This document shows positions 34,535-43,439 of a stretch of DNA of 64,000 bases, piece after piece. The position numbers and the translations under genes were made by a program. Each line of letters starts with the position of its first letter. Positions within the stretch are counted from its first letter, which is position 1. This DNA comes from Acidithiobacillus sp. AMEEHan (lineage in GTDB: Bacteria > Pseudomonadota > Gammaproteobacteria > Acidithiobacillales > Acidithiobacillaceae): contig NZ_CP118747.1 of assembly GCF_030996345.1 (NCBI RefSeq), positions 1 through 64,000 of the forward strand, in the 5' to 3' direction. The notes under the pieces were generated by a model. That model made no database searches. It saw nothing but the letters and a program-made list of their open reading frames with translations, and was not told where the DNA came from.

Positions 34535-35658
34535 ATCACCTCCAGCTGGGCATGTAGCGCACCGGCCGCCTTCATTGCCTGTAGAATTGCGATCAGATCC
34601 GTTGGCGTCGCACCCACAGCGTTCAGGGCGCGCACTACTGCCTCCAGGCTCACTCCCGGCTCAAACATCAGCAACTTGGCCTGCGGTTGCTGGATCTTGA
34701 CGTTGGCCTGGGGCACAACAACCGTCTGACCGGCACCCAAGGGATTAGGCTGACTCACCAGATATTTCTGCGAAATGGTGACCGAAAGGTTACCATGCGC
34801 CACCGCACAACTGCCGAGCGTGACGTTTTGCCCAAGCACCACCGTACCACTGCGCGCATCGATCACCACCTTGGCGACCGGCGTTTCGGGATCGACTTGC
34901 AGATTTTCGATCAATGCCAGAAAGTTGACACGCTGCCCCGGATCGCTCGGCGCCCTGACCTCGACCACCCCGGCATTGAGGGCCTGCGCGGTGCCACCGC
35001 CAAGACTGCGGTTGATGGCATCGACGATACGTGCCGCCGTGGTGAAACTGGGCGTGTGCAGGTCCAGCTGCAGCGGTCCGCCGTTGGCGAAGCCACTCGG
35101 CACCGCCCGCTCGACATTGGCACCGTTAGGAATGGTACCCGCGGTGGTGATGTTCACCTGCGCCGAGGTGCCATTGCTGCTCGCGCCGAAACCACTGACG
35201 ATGATGTTGCCCTGGGCCACGGCATAGGTCTGGCCATCGGCACCTTTCAGCGGCGTCATCAGCAGAGTGCCACCCGCAAGGCTCGAGGCATTGCCCACCG
35301 CCGAGACGGTGACGTTGATGGTCTGCCCCGGCTGGGCAAAGGGCGGTAGATGCGCGGTGACCATGACTGCCGCCACATCCTTGGGTTGCAGGTTGGTAGC
35401 CACCGACGCTGGCAAATTGATGCCGAGGCGCTGAAACATATTGAGCAGGGACTGGGTGGTATAGGGAACTTGAGTCGCCTGGTCGCCGGTTCCGTTCAAA
35501 CCCACCACCAGCCCATAGCCTACCAGCTGGTTGCTGCGCACCCCGGAGACCATGGCCAGATTGCGGATACTTTCTGCGCTACTCGGCAGCGCGGCAGCCA
35601 GCAACAAGGCGACACCCAGCAGAGAGAACAACCAGCGGATGACCAGACGCGATTTCAT
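34531..35658 (-). CDS. flgI: FlgI, flagellar P-ring protein
   Basis: 375 residues from ATG at 35,658; the frame extends upstream by 19 codons with no signal-peptide logic. A signal peptide (KSRLVIRWLFSLLGVALLLA, cleavage after SSA) exports it to the periplasm, where it forms the bushing in peptidoglycan. Family motifs: NLAMVSGVRSNQLVGYGLVV, GLNGTGDQ, and the C-terminal LMFEPGVSLEAVVRALNAVG. About 17 bp after flgH. Confidence 0.96.
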   Translation of the reverse strand: MKSRLVIRWLFSLLGVALLLAAALPSSAESIRNLAMVSGVRSNQLVGYGLVVGLNGTGDQATQVPYTTQSLLNMFQRLGINLPASVATNLQPKDVAAVMVTAHLPPFAQPGQTINVTVSAVGNASSLAGGTLLMTPLKGADGQTYAVAQGNIIVSGFGASSNGTSAQVNITTAGTIPNGANVERAVPSGFANGGPLQLDLHTPSFTTAARIVDAINRSLGGGTAQALNAGVVEVRAPSDPGQRVNFLALIENLQVDPETPVAKVVIDARSGTVVLGQNVTLGSCAVAHGNLSVTISQKYLVSQPNPLGAGQTVVVPQANVKIQQPQAKLLMFEPGVSLEAVVRALNAVGATPTDLIAILQAMKAAGALHAQLEVI

Positions 35659-35675
35659 CGACAATCTCCCGATGC

Positions 35676-36398
35676 TTAGAATGGCCAGAGAGAAAGAAAG
35701 AATCGTGCCAGCCATGGCATCCGTGCCGCCGCGTAGATGCTACCGTCACCGCTATATTCCACTCGAGCATCGGCAATCTGCGTGGAAAGCACGGTATTTT
35801 GCGGCGTTACATCGGCGGGGCGCACCACTCCGGCAACCCGGATGAACTCATGCCCACCGTTGAGCAACACCTCTTTGGAGCCCTCGATCACCAGATTACC
35901 ATTGCCCATCACCCGCACCACCGTGGTTTCGAGGGTGGCGGTAAAGGTATTGCTCTGGGTCGTGGCGCCAGTGCCGCCAAATTTTTGGCTACTGTTCGCG
36001 CCCATGGAGGGACTGATTTGCGAGCCGCCGATATTGCCAAAGGCCGGCGTCAGACCAAAGAAGTTGGTCAGCGCCGCACTCAGGGAGTCGGAGCGGTTGA
36101 TGGCAGTATTGGTGTTGTTCGAGGCGCTGGCATTCTCCTGGATCAGCACCGTGATCAGATCGCCCACACGGTTGGCGCGGTTGTCGGCAAAGAGGGAGAC
36201 ATTGGTCTCCGGCTGCCAGATGGCACCATTGGCCGGATGCGCATTCAGCGAGGCGGGCTCGGCGGGGATGGGCAACGGCTTGATCGGCTCCATACTCGGG
36301 TGCTGCATATCCGCGCAGGCAGTCAAGCCCAGCACCAGGAACAGCACGGAGCACAGACGCCAGAGATTTTGCCAGCGAAATCCAATCATTCCCCGCAT
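35676..36398 (-). CDS. flgH: FlgH, flagellar L-ring lipoprotein
   Basis: 240 residues from ATG at 36,398. A lipoprotein signal ends in the lipobox LGLTAC, so it is anchored in the outer membrane where it forms the L ring. Family features: SLFADNRANRVGDLITVLI, LNGGHEFIRVAGVVRPADVTPQNTVLS (in pieces) and the end ADARVEYSGDGSIYAAARMP. Lies 13 bp after flgG. Confidence 0.96.
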   Translation of the reverse strand: MRGMIGFRWQNLWRLCSVLFLVLGLTACADMQHPSMEPIKPLPIPAEPASLNAHPANGAIWQPETNVSLFADNRANRVGDLITVLIQENASASNNTNTAINRSDSLSAALTNFFGLTPAFGNIGGSQISPSMGANSSQKFGGTGATTQSNTFTATLETTVVRVMGNGNLVIEGSKEVLLNGGHEFIRVAGVVRPADVTPQNTVLSTQIADARVEYSGDGSIYAAARMPWLARFFLSLWPF

Positions 36399-36411
36399 GA
36401 GCAACCCCTCG

Positions 36412-37197
36412 TCAGATATTCTGGATGGCGTAGCCCAACATCGAATCCGAGGTCGAGACCGCCTTGCTGTTGATTTCATAGGCCCGTTGGGTGGCGATCA
36501 TGTCTACCAGCTCGGACACCACGTTGACGTTGGAGGATTCGAGGTAACCCTGCTGCACCGTGCCCAAGCCATTCAGGCTGGGTTGGCCGGTCTGCGGCGC
36601 CCCGGAAGAACCCGTCTGCAGATAGAGGTTGCCGCCAATACTCTGCAGGCCGGTGGGATTGATGAAGTTGGCAAGCTGGATGGTGCCCACCTGCTGCGGC
36701 GCCGCCTGCCCCGGCAGCACGACCGAAACCGTGCCATCCTCGCCGATGGTGATACTCTGCGCATTCGGCGGGATAGTGACGGGTGGCTGCAAGAGATACC
36801 CATTGGAAGTGACCAGTTGCCCCTGGTTATTGAGCTGAAAGGTTCCATCGCGGGTGTAGGCAATGGTGCCGTTCGGCTCCAGGATCTGGAAGAAACCTTG
36901 ACCATTGATGCCGACATCGAGAGCGTTCCCCGTCTGCGTCAGGTTGCCCTGGGTCATCAGCCGCTCGGTAGCCACGACCCGCACCCCGGTACCCAGCTGC
37001 AGTCCCGATGGATACTGGGTGGTCTGCGACGACTGCGCGCCGGGTTGCCGCAGATTCTGATAAAGCAGGTCCTGAAATACTGCCCGAGACTGTTTGAAGC
37101 CGGTGGTATTCACATTCGCCAGATTATTGGCGATGACGTCCATCTTGGTCTGTTCCCCTTCCAGACCAGTGGCTGCCACATAGAGAGAGCGCATCAT
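36412..37197 (-). CDS. flgG: FlgG, distal rod protein
   Basis: 261 residues, the standard length. Signatures: [40 protein letters not shown], and the C-terminal [20 protein letters not shown] then [13 protein letters not shown]. Forms the distal rod that passes through the P and L rings. Located between flgF and flgH, all co-oriented. Intact. Confidence 0.97.
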   Translation of the reverse strand: MMRSLYVAATGLEGEQTKMDVIANNLANVNTTGFKQSRAVFQDLLYQNLRQPGAQSSQTTQYPSGLQLGTGVRVVATERLMTQGNLTQTGNALDVGINGQGFFQILEPNGTIAYTRDGTFQLNNQGQLVTSNGYLLQPPVTIPPNAQSITIGEDGTVSVVLPGQAAPQQVGTIQLANFINPTGLQSIGGNLYLQTGSSGAPQTGQPSLNGLGTVQQGYLESSNVNVVSELVDMIATQRAYEINSKAVSTSDSMLGYAIQNI

Positions 37198-37215
37198 AGA
37201 ATTTTCTCCTTACCG

Positions 37216-37962
37216 TCAGGAAAGCACGAGGATCTGATTGGCTGTATTGCGATCCTGATCGATGGTCTGGATCAACTTGGTCTGCATTTCGAACTGCCGA
37301 CTGTCCTGCAGCATCTGGATCATGCTGTGGATGGGATTGACGTTGCTACCCTCCAGCGCGCCTCCTTCCAGGACGACAGCGGGATCCTCAGGTGCCGCTT
37401 TGCCGTCACTTGTACGGAACAGTCCATCGGCGCCCTTGCGCAGATCCTTTTCCGGCGGATTCACCAGCTTGATCTGGTTGATGACGAGCAGACCATTGGG
37501 CTGATTGCCCTGGGGTACGCCAGAAATCGTGCCATTACTACCAATGGTCAGACCCGTCATGGGTGGCAGGGAGATGGGGGCACCATTGACCCCGAGCACC
37601 GGATGACCAGTGGCGGTCTCGAGGATGCCCTGTCCGTTGACCTGGAGATTTCCATCGCGGGTATAGGCCTCTTTGCCGTCCGTACCCTGCACGGCAATCC
37701 ACCCCTGCCCATCGATCGCGACATCTAACGGCCGCCCGGTATGAACGATCGGCCCACTCTGGAAGTCCCAACTGTCGTCGGTAGTTGCGGTATAGACCCG
37801 AGTCGGCAGCCCCGCCCCGGAACCGTACACAGGCAAGGCCCGCGATTCCGCAATTTCCGCACGGAAACCACTGGTATTGGCATTGGCAAGATTGTTTGCC
37901 ACGACGTCCTGCCGCTGCAGCAAGGTCTTGGCACCGGTCATGGCGATGTAGAGCGTATCCAC
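37216..37962 (-). CDS. flgF: FlgF, proximal rod protein
   Basis: 248 residues. Begins MDTLYIAMTGAKTLLQRQDV and VVANNLANANTSGFRAEI, ends EGSNVNPIHSMIQMLQDSRQ then FEMQTKLIQTIDQDR, all typical of FlgF. Component of the rod, exported by the flagellar apparatus. Follows flgE by 14 bp. Confidence 0.96.
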   Translation of the reverse strand: MDTLYIAMTGAKTLLQRQDVVANNLANANTSGFRAEIAESRALPVYGSGAGLPTRVYTATTDDSWDFQSGPIVHTGRPLDVAIDGQGWIAVQGTDGKEAYTRDGNLQVNGQGILETATGHPVLGVNGAPISLPPMTGLTIGSNGTISGVPQGNQPNGLLVINQIKLVNPPEKDLRKGADGLFRTSDGKAAPEDPAVVLEGGALEGSNVNPIHSMIQMLQDSRQFEMQTKLIQTIDQDRNTANQILVLS

Positions 37963-37976
37963 GGCGATCTACCCCC

Positions 37977-39215
37977 TTACAGACTCAGCAAGGTCTGCAC
38001 CACAGTATTCTGCGTCTTGATGGTCTGCGCATTGGCCTGATAGGCCTGCTGCGCCACGATCAAATTGACCAGATCCTTGGAAAGATCGACATTGGATGCC
38101 TCCACGGCACCGGACTGCAGAACACCAAGGTTGGTACTACCCGGACTACCTTGTAACGGCTGGCCCGAGGCATAGGTCTCCGCCCAGTAGTTATTACCCA
38201 GATTCTGCAGGCCATTGTTGTTGGCGAAGCGGGTGAGACTGATTTGCCCCATGACTTGGGACTGGCCATTACTGTAGCGCGCATAGATATCGCCGCTGGG
38301 ATCAATGGAGAGTCCTGATAATTGTCCAACGCCATAACCATTGGTGTTTGCGGCGATTACCGCATTCGGTGAATTGTAGTTGGTACTGCCACTGAAATTC
38401 ACTGCCAGGGTGGATGGATTGGCGCCGTCGGCCCACTGCAGATTGATGGTGCCGCTGCTCGGGGGCTGCACCTGACCGGTCGAGTTGAATTGCAGAGTAC
38501 CCACCGAACCACTGCTGGGCGTGCCGCTGGCGGTGCCAGTTGCCGAATAGTACACATTCCAGGTTTGACCGCTGGTCGGACTGCTGGATGCCAATTGATA
38601 ATAGGTGGTCACCAGTTGCGGCGTACCCAGACTGTCATACACGGTGCTGGTGGTGGAGTAATTGTAACTGTTTGGATCGTTCGTACTGAATGGCGTTCCA
38701 CTGGAGATTGGGGTGTTGGTGGAATCCAAATTCAGGGAATAGCTCAATCCCGAAGATGCCTGCGGTGGCAACGCCGCCTGGCTGATAGTCAGCGGGCCAC
38801 TGAGGCCGGTCAACTTACCATTTTGCGCCTGCACACCGATCAGTTCGCCACCATTGCCATCGACGATCACGCCGCCGGAATTCAACTGAAACTGACCGTT
38901 ACGGCTATATACCGTCGCACCATTGTAATTGAACTGAAAAAATCCATTACCATTGATCGCCACATCCAGAGGGTTGCTGGTGGTCTGAATATTCCCCTGG
39001 GTGAATTGCTGTGCCACCGTCATTACCTGCGTACCAATACCCACCTGGCCATAGGTAGGCGCGCTGTTGGCCATGGCAGAGGCGTAGGCATCGGCAAATT
39101 CCGCGTTGGAAGACTTGAAACCCACGGTATTGGCATTGGAAATATTATTGCCCAGCACCTGTAAATCCGTGTTTGCTGCATTCAATCCGCTCAAAGCCGT
39201 TTGGAAAGCACCCAT
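37977..39215 (-). CDS. flgE: FlgE, flagellar hook protein
   Basis: 412 residues from ATG at 39,215, with GAGGAG upstream; an in-frame extension to 39,275 overlaps flgD and is not part of the protein. Hook subunit, polymerised under the FlgD cap. Features: MGAFQTALSGLNAANTDLQV, LGNNISNANTVGFKSSNAEF, DVAINGNGFFQF and the end SNVDLSKDLVNLIVAQQAYQ. Its assembly depends on FlgD, which is interrupted in this strain. Confidence 0.96.
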   Translation of the reverse strand: MGAFQTALSGLNAANTDLQVLGNNISNANTVGFKSSNAEFADAYASAMANSAPTYGQVGIGTQVMTVAQQFTQGNIQTTSNPLDVAINGNGFFQFNYNGATVYSRNGQFQLNSGGVIVDGNGGELIGVQAQNGKLTGLSGPLTISQAALPPQASSGLSYSLNLDSTNTPISSGTPFSTNDPNSYNYSTTSTVYDSLGTPQLVTTYYQLASSSPTSGQTWNVYYSATGTASGTPSSGSVGTLQFNSTGQVQPPSSGTINLQWADGANPSTLAVNFSGSTNYNSPNAVIAANTNGYGVGQLSGLSIDPSGDIYARYSNGQSQVMGQISLTRFANNNGLQNLGNNYWAETYASGQPLQGSPGSTNLGVLQSGAVEASNVDLSKDLVNLIVAQQAYQANAQTIKTQNTVVQTLLSL

Positions 39216-39337
39216 GACCGTCTCCTCAAATGATGTTTTGTACGGAACTGAAAGGAACCGAACCCTGTTGCCCACTCAGTTGCAAAGTAGGACCAGCGCT
39301 ACCCAAGGTGACGCCATTCACCACCCCAAAACTATAG

Positions 39338-40641
39338 GGTTCTTCGATGTTTCATGTGGGTAGCCTGAGATCCAGTTTACCGAGGATCAGGTAGGCCATG
39401 TTGATAAAGTTCTTGTGGGTACGGTAGCCACGGGCTTTTGCCTTGGCGGACTGGAGGAGGCTATTGAAGCCTTCCAGAATCCCGTTGGTGATCTGGCTCT
39501 CGAACCAGCGGAGCACACCATCCCAGTGATTCATGACGGTGTAGGCGACCTTGACCATTGGCGGTAATCCGCTGTCCTTGACGTTTTCCACCCAGGCCTT
39601 GAGCAGGGTGGCGCCCTGGTGGCGATTCTGGACGGTGAAGATTTCTTGGAAGGTCAGGCGAAGCTGATAAGCCTGTGCTGTCTTGAGGTTCTGGTTCTTG
39701 AGGATCTCCCGGAGCCTGGCGCTTTGCTTGGCGGAGAGCTTTCCCGGGTTCTTGAGCCAAAGCCAGCGGCTCTTTTTCAGGTCTGGTTGGGAGAGGGCTT
39801 CCCCCTTGCGTACGGCATCTACGGCCTCATTGACGAGCTTCATGAGGTGAAAGCGATCGAAGGTGACCTGGGCGTTGGGCAGGTGTTCTGCGGCCCCTTT
39901 TTGGAAGGCTGGCGAGAGGTCCATGCTGACCTCCGTAATGGCCTCGGCGCTGCCGCCATGGGCCTGCAGATCTTCGGCGAACTGCGCAAAAGTCTCGGCA
40001 TCCTTGCCGGGTGTGGCAAACAGCAGGCGCTTCGCCACGAGGTCCACAAACAGGGTGATGTAATCATGGCCGCGCCGGCTGCTCGTCTCATCGATACCGA
40101 CGGAATGGACCTCTGACATGTCCGCGGCCTCGCGGGCCTTGGCGACGTAATGATCGAGCACCCGCCAGAGTCGCTGGTCCGTCTCCCGCACTAGGCGGGA
40201 GACCGTCAACACGGGCATCTCCCGGACCATGGCCATGACTAGAGCCTCAAAGAGCAGCGTGAATCCCGAGCCTTCCCGCGCCCAAGGGACGGATACCAAA
40301 TGCACGCCGTGTTCCGGGCAATGGACCCGTGGTACGCGGGCATGGAGATAAGCCGCATGCTGGAAGAAGTCGAGGTGACGCCAGACCTTCTCCTGGGTGT
40401 CATAGACCGGGCAGTCCTGGCCGCAGACCGGACAGGGAAACTGACTACCCCTTGGGAAGTTCACATGCAGGTCCAGGCGCTTTTCCTCCACCGTGAACCG
40501 CACATCGTCCACCATCCACGGCGGAACCAACCCCAACGCCAGAGTGAACAGTTGATTACCTTGGTCCATCCTTATCCTCAGCTCGCTGCCCTTCCCATAA
40601 AGCAATCATACCGCCTTACCCACTCAATGTGTCGAGGAGCC
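39338..40641 (-). mobile_element. ISL3-family insertion sequence, copy 3 (1304 bp)
   Basis: Flanked by 8-bp direct repeats AACTATAG (39,330-39,337 and 40,642-40,649). Ends GGTTCTTCGA and TCGAGGAGCC, as in copies 1 and 2. Inserted in flgD near its 3' end, in the same orientation as the gene. Co-oriented with copy 2, about 10.1 kb away. Confidence 0.95.
39352..40569 (-). CDS. ISL3-family DDE transposase (copy 3)
   Basis: 405 residues from ATG at 40,569, identical to the other two copies, with the same zinc finger and DDE residues. Intact. Confidence 0.95.
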   Translation of the reverse strand: MDQGNQLFTLALGLVPPWMVDDVRFTVEEKRLDLHVNFPRGSQFPCPVCGQDCPVYDTQEKVWRHLDFFQHAAYLHARVPRVHCPEHGVHLVSVPWAREGSGFTLLFEALVMAMVREMPVLTVSRLVRETDQRLWRVLDHYVAKAREAADMSEVHSVGIDETSSRRGHDYITLFVDLVAKRLLFATPGKDAETFAQFAEDLQAHGGSAEAITEVSMDLSPAFQKGAAEHLPNAQVTFDRFHLMKLVNEAVDAVRKGEALSQPDLKKSRWLWLKNPGKLSAKQSARLREILKNQNLKTAQAYQLRLTFQEIFTVQNRHQGATLLKAWVENVKDSGLPPMVKVAYTVMNHWDGVLRWFESQITNGILEGFNSLLQSAKAKARGYRTHKNFINMAYLILGKLDLRLPT

Positions 40642-41235
40642 AACTATAGGGCGTAGCCGTGACTGCTTGTGAGCCATTAGCCGCCTGGACAATGAATTGA
40701 TAATTTCCCGCTGGTAGCGCAGCACCGGAGTTATCGGTGCCATTCCAGGTGAAGCTCTGCATTCCGGCGCTTTGCGCGCCCTGGGGCAATACTGCCAGGG
40801 TCTGCCCGGCAGAGTTCTGCACCAGCACATCGACATTGTTGGCATCAGCGCTGAGATCGTAGCCGCCGGCAGCAGTGCCACCGCTCAATTGCAGGCTGTT
40901 GCCTGAGGTGCTGACCGTTTTACCAATCAAAGATGCCGCCTGCAGTCCCTGATTTTGATTGATCTGCGCCATCAGACTGCTCAGCGAGCCTTGAATGGCA
41001 TTGACGCCATTGGCCACGCTGAACTGCGCTAGCTCGGCGGAAAGATCCTGATTGCTCAAGGGATCCAGAGGATCCTGATTGGTCAATTGGGTGATCAGCA
41101 GATTGTAAAATGTGCTTTCACTGGCCAAACCACTGGCACCGGAACTGGCGGATCCGGAACTACTGGCACCAGTACTTTGCAAAGAGGCGTAAAAAGGATT
41201 TACGGCTGCAGTGAGAGAATTGACACTACTCATTT

Positions 41236-41646
41236 TCAGGCTCCTAGGGTCAAGGTCTTTTGCAGGAGGGTCTTGGTGGTTTCCATCACGTTCACATTCG
41301 CTTGATAAGCGCGGGACGCAGAAATCATATTCACCAATTCATCTACCGGGTTGACATTGGGCATTTTTACGTAGCCCTGGGCATCGGCCAGAGGATTTCC
41401 CGGCTGGTACACCAATTTGAACGGTCCGGGTTTTTCGATGACTCCAGCAACCGTCACACCGTCAACACCAGCGGGGTTGCTACTCAGCGGTTGCGCGGCA
41501 AAGACCACTTCCCGCGCCCGATATGGCTGACCGTTGGAACTGGTGGCCGAGTTGGCATTGGCGAGATTGCTCGCCACTACATTCAGCCGATAACTCTGCG
41601 CCGCAAGTCCGGAACTCGCGACATTGAAAACCGAAAACAAGGACAT
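41236..41646 (-). CDS. flgC: FlgC, proximal rod protein
   Basis: 136 residues. Starts [20 protein letters not shown], with [20 protein letters not shown], and ends [20 protein letters not shown] then MMETTKTL-type helix ([17 protein letters not shown]). Standard length and order between flgB and flgD. Intact. Confidence 0.96.
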   Translation of the reverse strand: MSLFSVFNVASSGLAAQSYRLNVVASNLANANSATSSNGQPYRAREVVFAAQPLSSNPAGVDGVTVAGVIEKPGPFKLVYQPGNPLADAQGYVKMPNVNPVDELVNMISASRAYQANVNVMETTKTLLQKTLTLGA

Positions 41647-41668
41647 GGCTTTTCCCTCTACGCCGGGA

Positions 41669-42082
41669 TCACTGCGTGGTGCCAGTGATCGCAGATAACA
41701 AATTTTTGATCTTTCCCGTCAAGAAAGTGACATCGGCTTGGTACCGCACGCCATTCTGCGCAAACTCTGACTGTTCACGGTTCATGTCCACAGAGTTTCC
41801 ATCCAGCCCCACCGCACTCCCCCGCTGGTACTGGACAAAACTCGCCAGCGCCAAGGAACCTGGAGCGCTGGTGAATTGCCGGGACTGATCGGTTTTCATG
41901 GGGAACCCCATGCCCTGGCCCGCCTGCACCGCCTGCAGGGTCTTGGCGAAGGGAATGTCCACCGCCTTGTAATTCGGCGTGTTGGCGTTGGCAATGTTGG
42001 CAGCGAGCAATTGTTGCCGATAGCCGGACACGCGCAGGGCGTCTGCCAAAGGGTTCAGGGTTTGGTCCAAGAGACTGGGCAT
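41669..42082 (-). CDS. flgB: FlgB, proximal rod protein
   Basis: 137 residues. Features: [38 protein letters not shown], and the C-terminal [14 protein letters not shown]. First gene of flgBCDEFGHIJ-flgN-like-flgKL and preceded by a sigma-54 promoter. Divergent from flgA. Confidence 0.95.
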   Translation of the reverse strand: MPSLLDQTLNPLADALRVSGYRQQLLAANIANANTPNYKAVDIPFAKTLQAVQAGQGMGFPMKTDQSRQFTSAPGSLALASFVQYQRGSAVGLDGNSVDMNREQSEFAQNGVRYQADVTFLTGKIKNLLSAITGTTQ

Positions 42083-42118
42083 GGCATCAGGCCTCTAGCG
42101 AAGATGACAATGCGTTTA

Positions 42119-42134
42119 AGCAAACCTCGTGCCT
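42119..42134 (-). promoter_or_regulatory. Sigma-54 promoter of the flgB operon
   Basis: Minus strand AGGCACGAGGTTTGCT matches TGGCACG-N4-TTGCT in all but the first base, with GG and GC at the right offset. It lies 37-52 bp upstream of the flgB start, leaving a leader of about 25 bases. Confidence 0.88.
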
Positions 42135-42282
42135 ACCGAAGGGATTGCCCCTGTCAAAGTTTTTTCCCAATTTTATGGAGATCATCGGCGACAATGTTCC
42201 GCCGGCCATGAAATGCGGCAAGATTTTGCCGCCGGGCGGAGGGTTTCTGTGGGGATTTCCGAGTCCATCCCGATGAAAGCTC

Positions 42283-42298
42283 TGGCCTGAGTTTTGCT
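42283..42298 (+). promoter_or_regulatory. Sigma-54 promoter of flgA
   Basis: Plus strand TGGCCTGAGTTTTGCT has GG/GC at the -24/-12 offset. It lies 43-58 bp upstream of the flgA ATG. With the flgB promoter it forms a divergent sigma-54 pair about 150 bp apart, a natural place for FlrA/FlrC binding. Confidence 0.88.
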
Positions 42299-42340
42299 TT
42301 CGCTTCGCAACACGTCTGCGCCGATGAACGAGGAGTTCTG

Positions 42341-43045
42341 ATGTTCCGATCTTTGCGCAACTGGGCCATTGTGGCTGTCTTGGGCTTTTGCCTGATACCC
42401 ATCGAACCAGCCCATGCAGGTGAAGGGATGGTAGCCATTCACCGCGCCGTCACTCAGTTCGTACGCCAACACCTACCGGCCAACGCGCGCAGCAGTGAGA
42501 TCGCCGTGGATGTACCCGCGGCAAGCGTCAATTTTCCGGCCTGTACACGGCTACAACTCGGATATTTCGGCTACGCCAATCCCTTTGGCAATCAGACCGT
42601 GGCGGTGCATTGTCAAAACCCTCAGGTCTGGACCTTATATGTACCAGTACAGATCCGCCAGGGGAGCGAGATCTTGATTGCGGCGCACAGTCTGAGTGCC
42701 GACAGCATCCTGCGCGCCGGCGACATTGCCGAAAGCATGGCCAATCCTGGGGAACTCTCCGGAGCGCCGCTGCATAATCCAAGGGAAGCCATCGGCCAAC
42801 GCCTACGCTACGGGGTCATGGCTGGCCAACCCATCTTGCGCTCGATGCTGCAGCAACCGGATCTGGTGCATGCCGGGCAATTGGTAACGCTAGTTGCCCA
42901 GGGGGACGGGGTACGCATAGCGACCACCGCAGAAGCCATCGAGAGTGGCAAAGAGGGACAGAGCATTCTGGTACGTAATGTGCAGTCTGGACGAGTACTG
43001 CATGCCATCGTGATGCGCGATGGGAATGTACGAGTATCCTTTTGA
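42341..43045 (+). CDS. flgA: FlgA, P-ring assembly chaperone
   Basis: 234 residues with a signal peptide (NWAIVAVLGFCLIPIEPAHA), so periplasmic. FlgA helps FlgI form the P ring. The C-terminal SAF domain is evident: LRAGDIAESMANPGELSGAP, IGQRLRYGVMAGQPILRSML, then VQSGRVLHAIVMRDGNVRV. GAGGAG ribosome site upstream. Heads flgA-flgM-flgN-csrA-fliW. Confidence 0.95.
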   Translation: MFRSLRNWAIVAVLGFCLIPIEPAHAGEGMVAIHRAVTQFVRQHLPANARSSEIAVDVPAASVNFPACTRLQLGYFGYANPFGNQTVAVHCQNPQVWTLYVPVQIRQGSEILIAAHSLSADSILRAGDIAESMANPGELSGAPLHNPREAIGQRLRYGVMAGQPILRSMLQQPDLVHAGQLVTLVAQGDGVRIATTAEAIESGKEGQSILVRNVQSGRVLHAIVMRDGNVRVSF

Positions 43046-43073
43046 AGGCGCAAGAAAAGGTTTCTTGCACGAT

Positions 43074-43101
43074 TCAAGAGATTCTGCAATTGTGCCGTTA
43101 T
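43074..43101 (+). promoter_or_regulatory. Sigma-28-type promoter of flgM
   Basis: TCAAGAGA, 12 bases, GCCGTTAT fits the sigma-28 pattern and is the same arrangement as at cheY. It gives flgM-flgN-csrA-fliW a late promoter in addition to read-through from flgA, as in other bacteria where FliA drives its own anti-sigma factor. Confidence 0.7.
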
Positions 43102-43130
43102 TCGAGAGATGAGCGGAGAGGAAGGCAGCC

Positions 43131-43436
43131 ATGGATCCCATTCAGCCGAAATACCCGATTACACCGGTAACCGCAGACGCGCCGCGCGGCAAAACATCCG
43201 CGAAAACCGGCAGTAGTGCACCGAGCAGCGTAGCGCAAGAGCAAGTAACACTCTCGGCAACGGCGCAGGCCCTGCTGCATGCCGGCGATGACCAGAGTGA
43301 GTCGAGTCGCATCGAGGCCCTGCGTGCAGCGGTGCGCAGCGGCAGCTATGTCGTCTCGCCAGCCAAAATTGGGCAAGGACTGCTGCAGGATCAACAGCAA
43401 CTGCTGGCGCGACCAGCGCCCAGCACACGGGCCTGA
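43131..43436 (+). CDS. flgM: FlgM, anti-sigma-28 factor
   Basis: 101 residues. Holds FliA inactive until secreted through the completed hook. The N-terminal half is unstructured and rich in P, T, S, A. The C-terminal FlgM domain is present: QVTLSATAQALLH, RIEALRAAVRSGSYVVSPAK, IGQGLLQ. Followed 3 bp later by flgN. In a strain unable to finish the hook (flgD split) FlgM would stay inside and silence sigma-28 genes. Confidence 0.93.
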   Translation: MDPIQPKYPITPVTADAPRGKTSAKTGSSAPSSVAQEQVTLSATAQALLHAGDDQSESSRIEALRAAVRSGSYVVSPAKIGQGLLQDQQQLLARPAPSTRA

Positions 43437-43439
43437 TCC

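Larger units (their letters stand above)
39226..41233 (-). pseudogene. flgD: flgD (hook-cap protein), split by ISL3-family IS copy 3
   Basis: The 5' part (41,233 to 40,642) encodes residues 1-197: the conserved N-terminal QDPLDPLSNQDLSAELAQFS region, the FlgD Tudor-like part and the FLG4 Ig-like domain (QSFTWNGTDNSGAALPAGNY). The IS then adds eight foreign residues and a stop. The 3' part (39,329 to 39,226) encodes the last 34 residues (FGVVNGVTLGSAGPTLQLSG then QQGSVPFSSVQNII). Removing the IS and one AACTATAG restores 231 residues. The lost part is the end of the Tudor-like fold, which is completed by the C-terminal strands, so the truncated protein is probably unstable. FlgD is required for hook polymerisation. 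Confidence 0.95.

Noticed and set aside
35737-37728. 663-codon plus-strand ORF
   Set aside because: Antisense to flgH, flgG and flgF. High GC at third positions keeps the opposite frame open; the translation is low-information.
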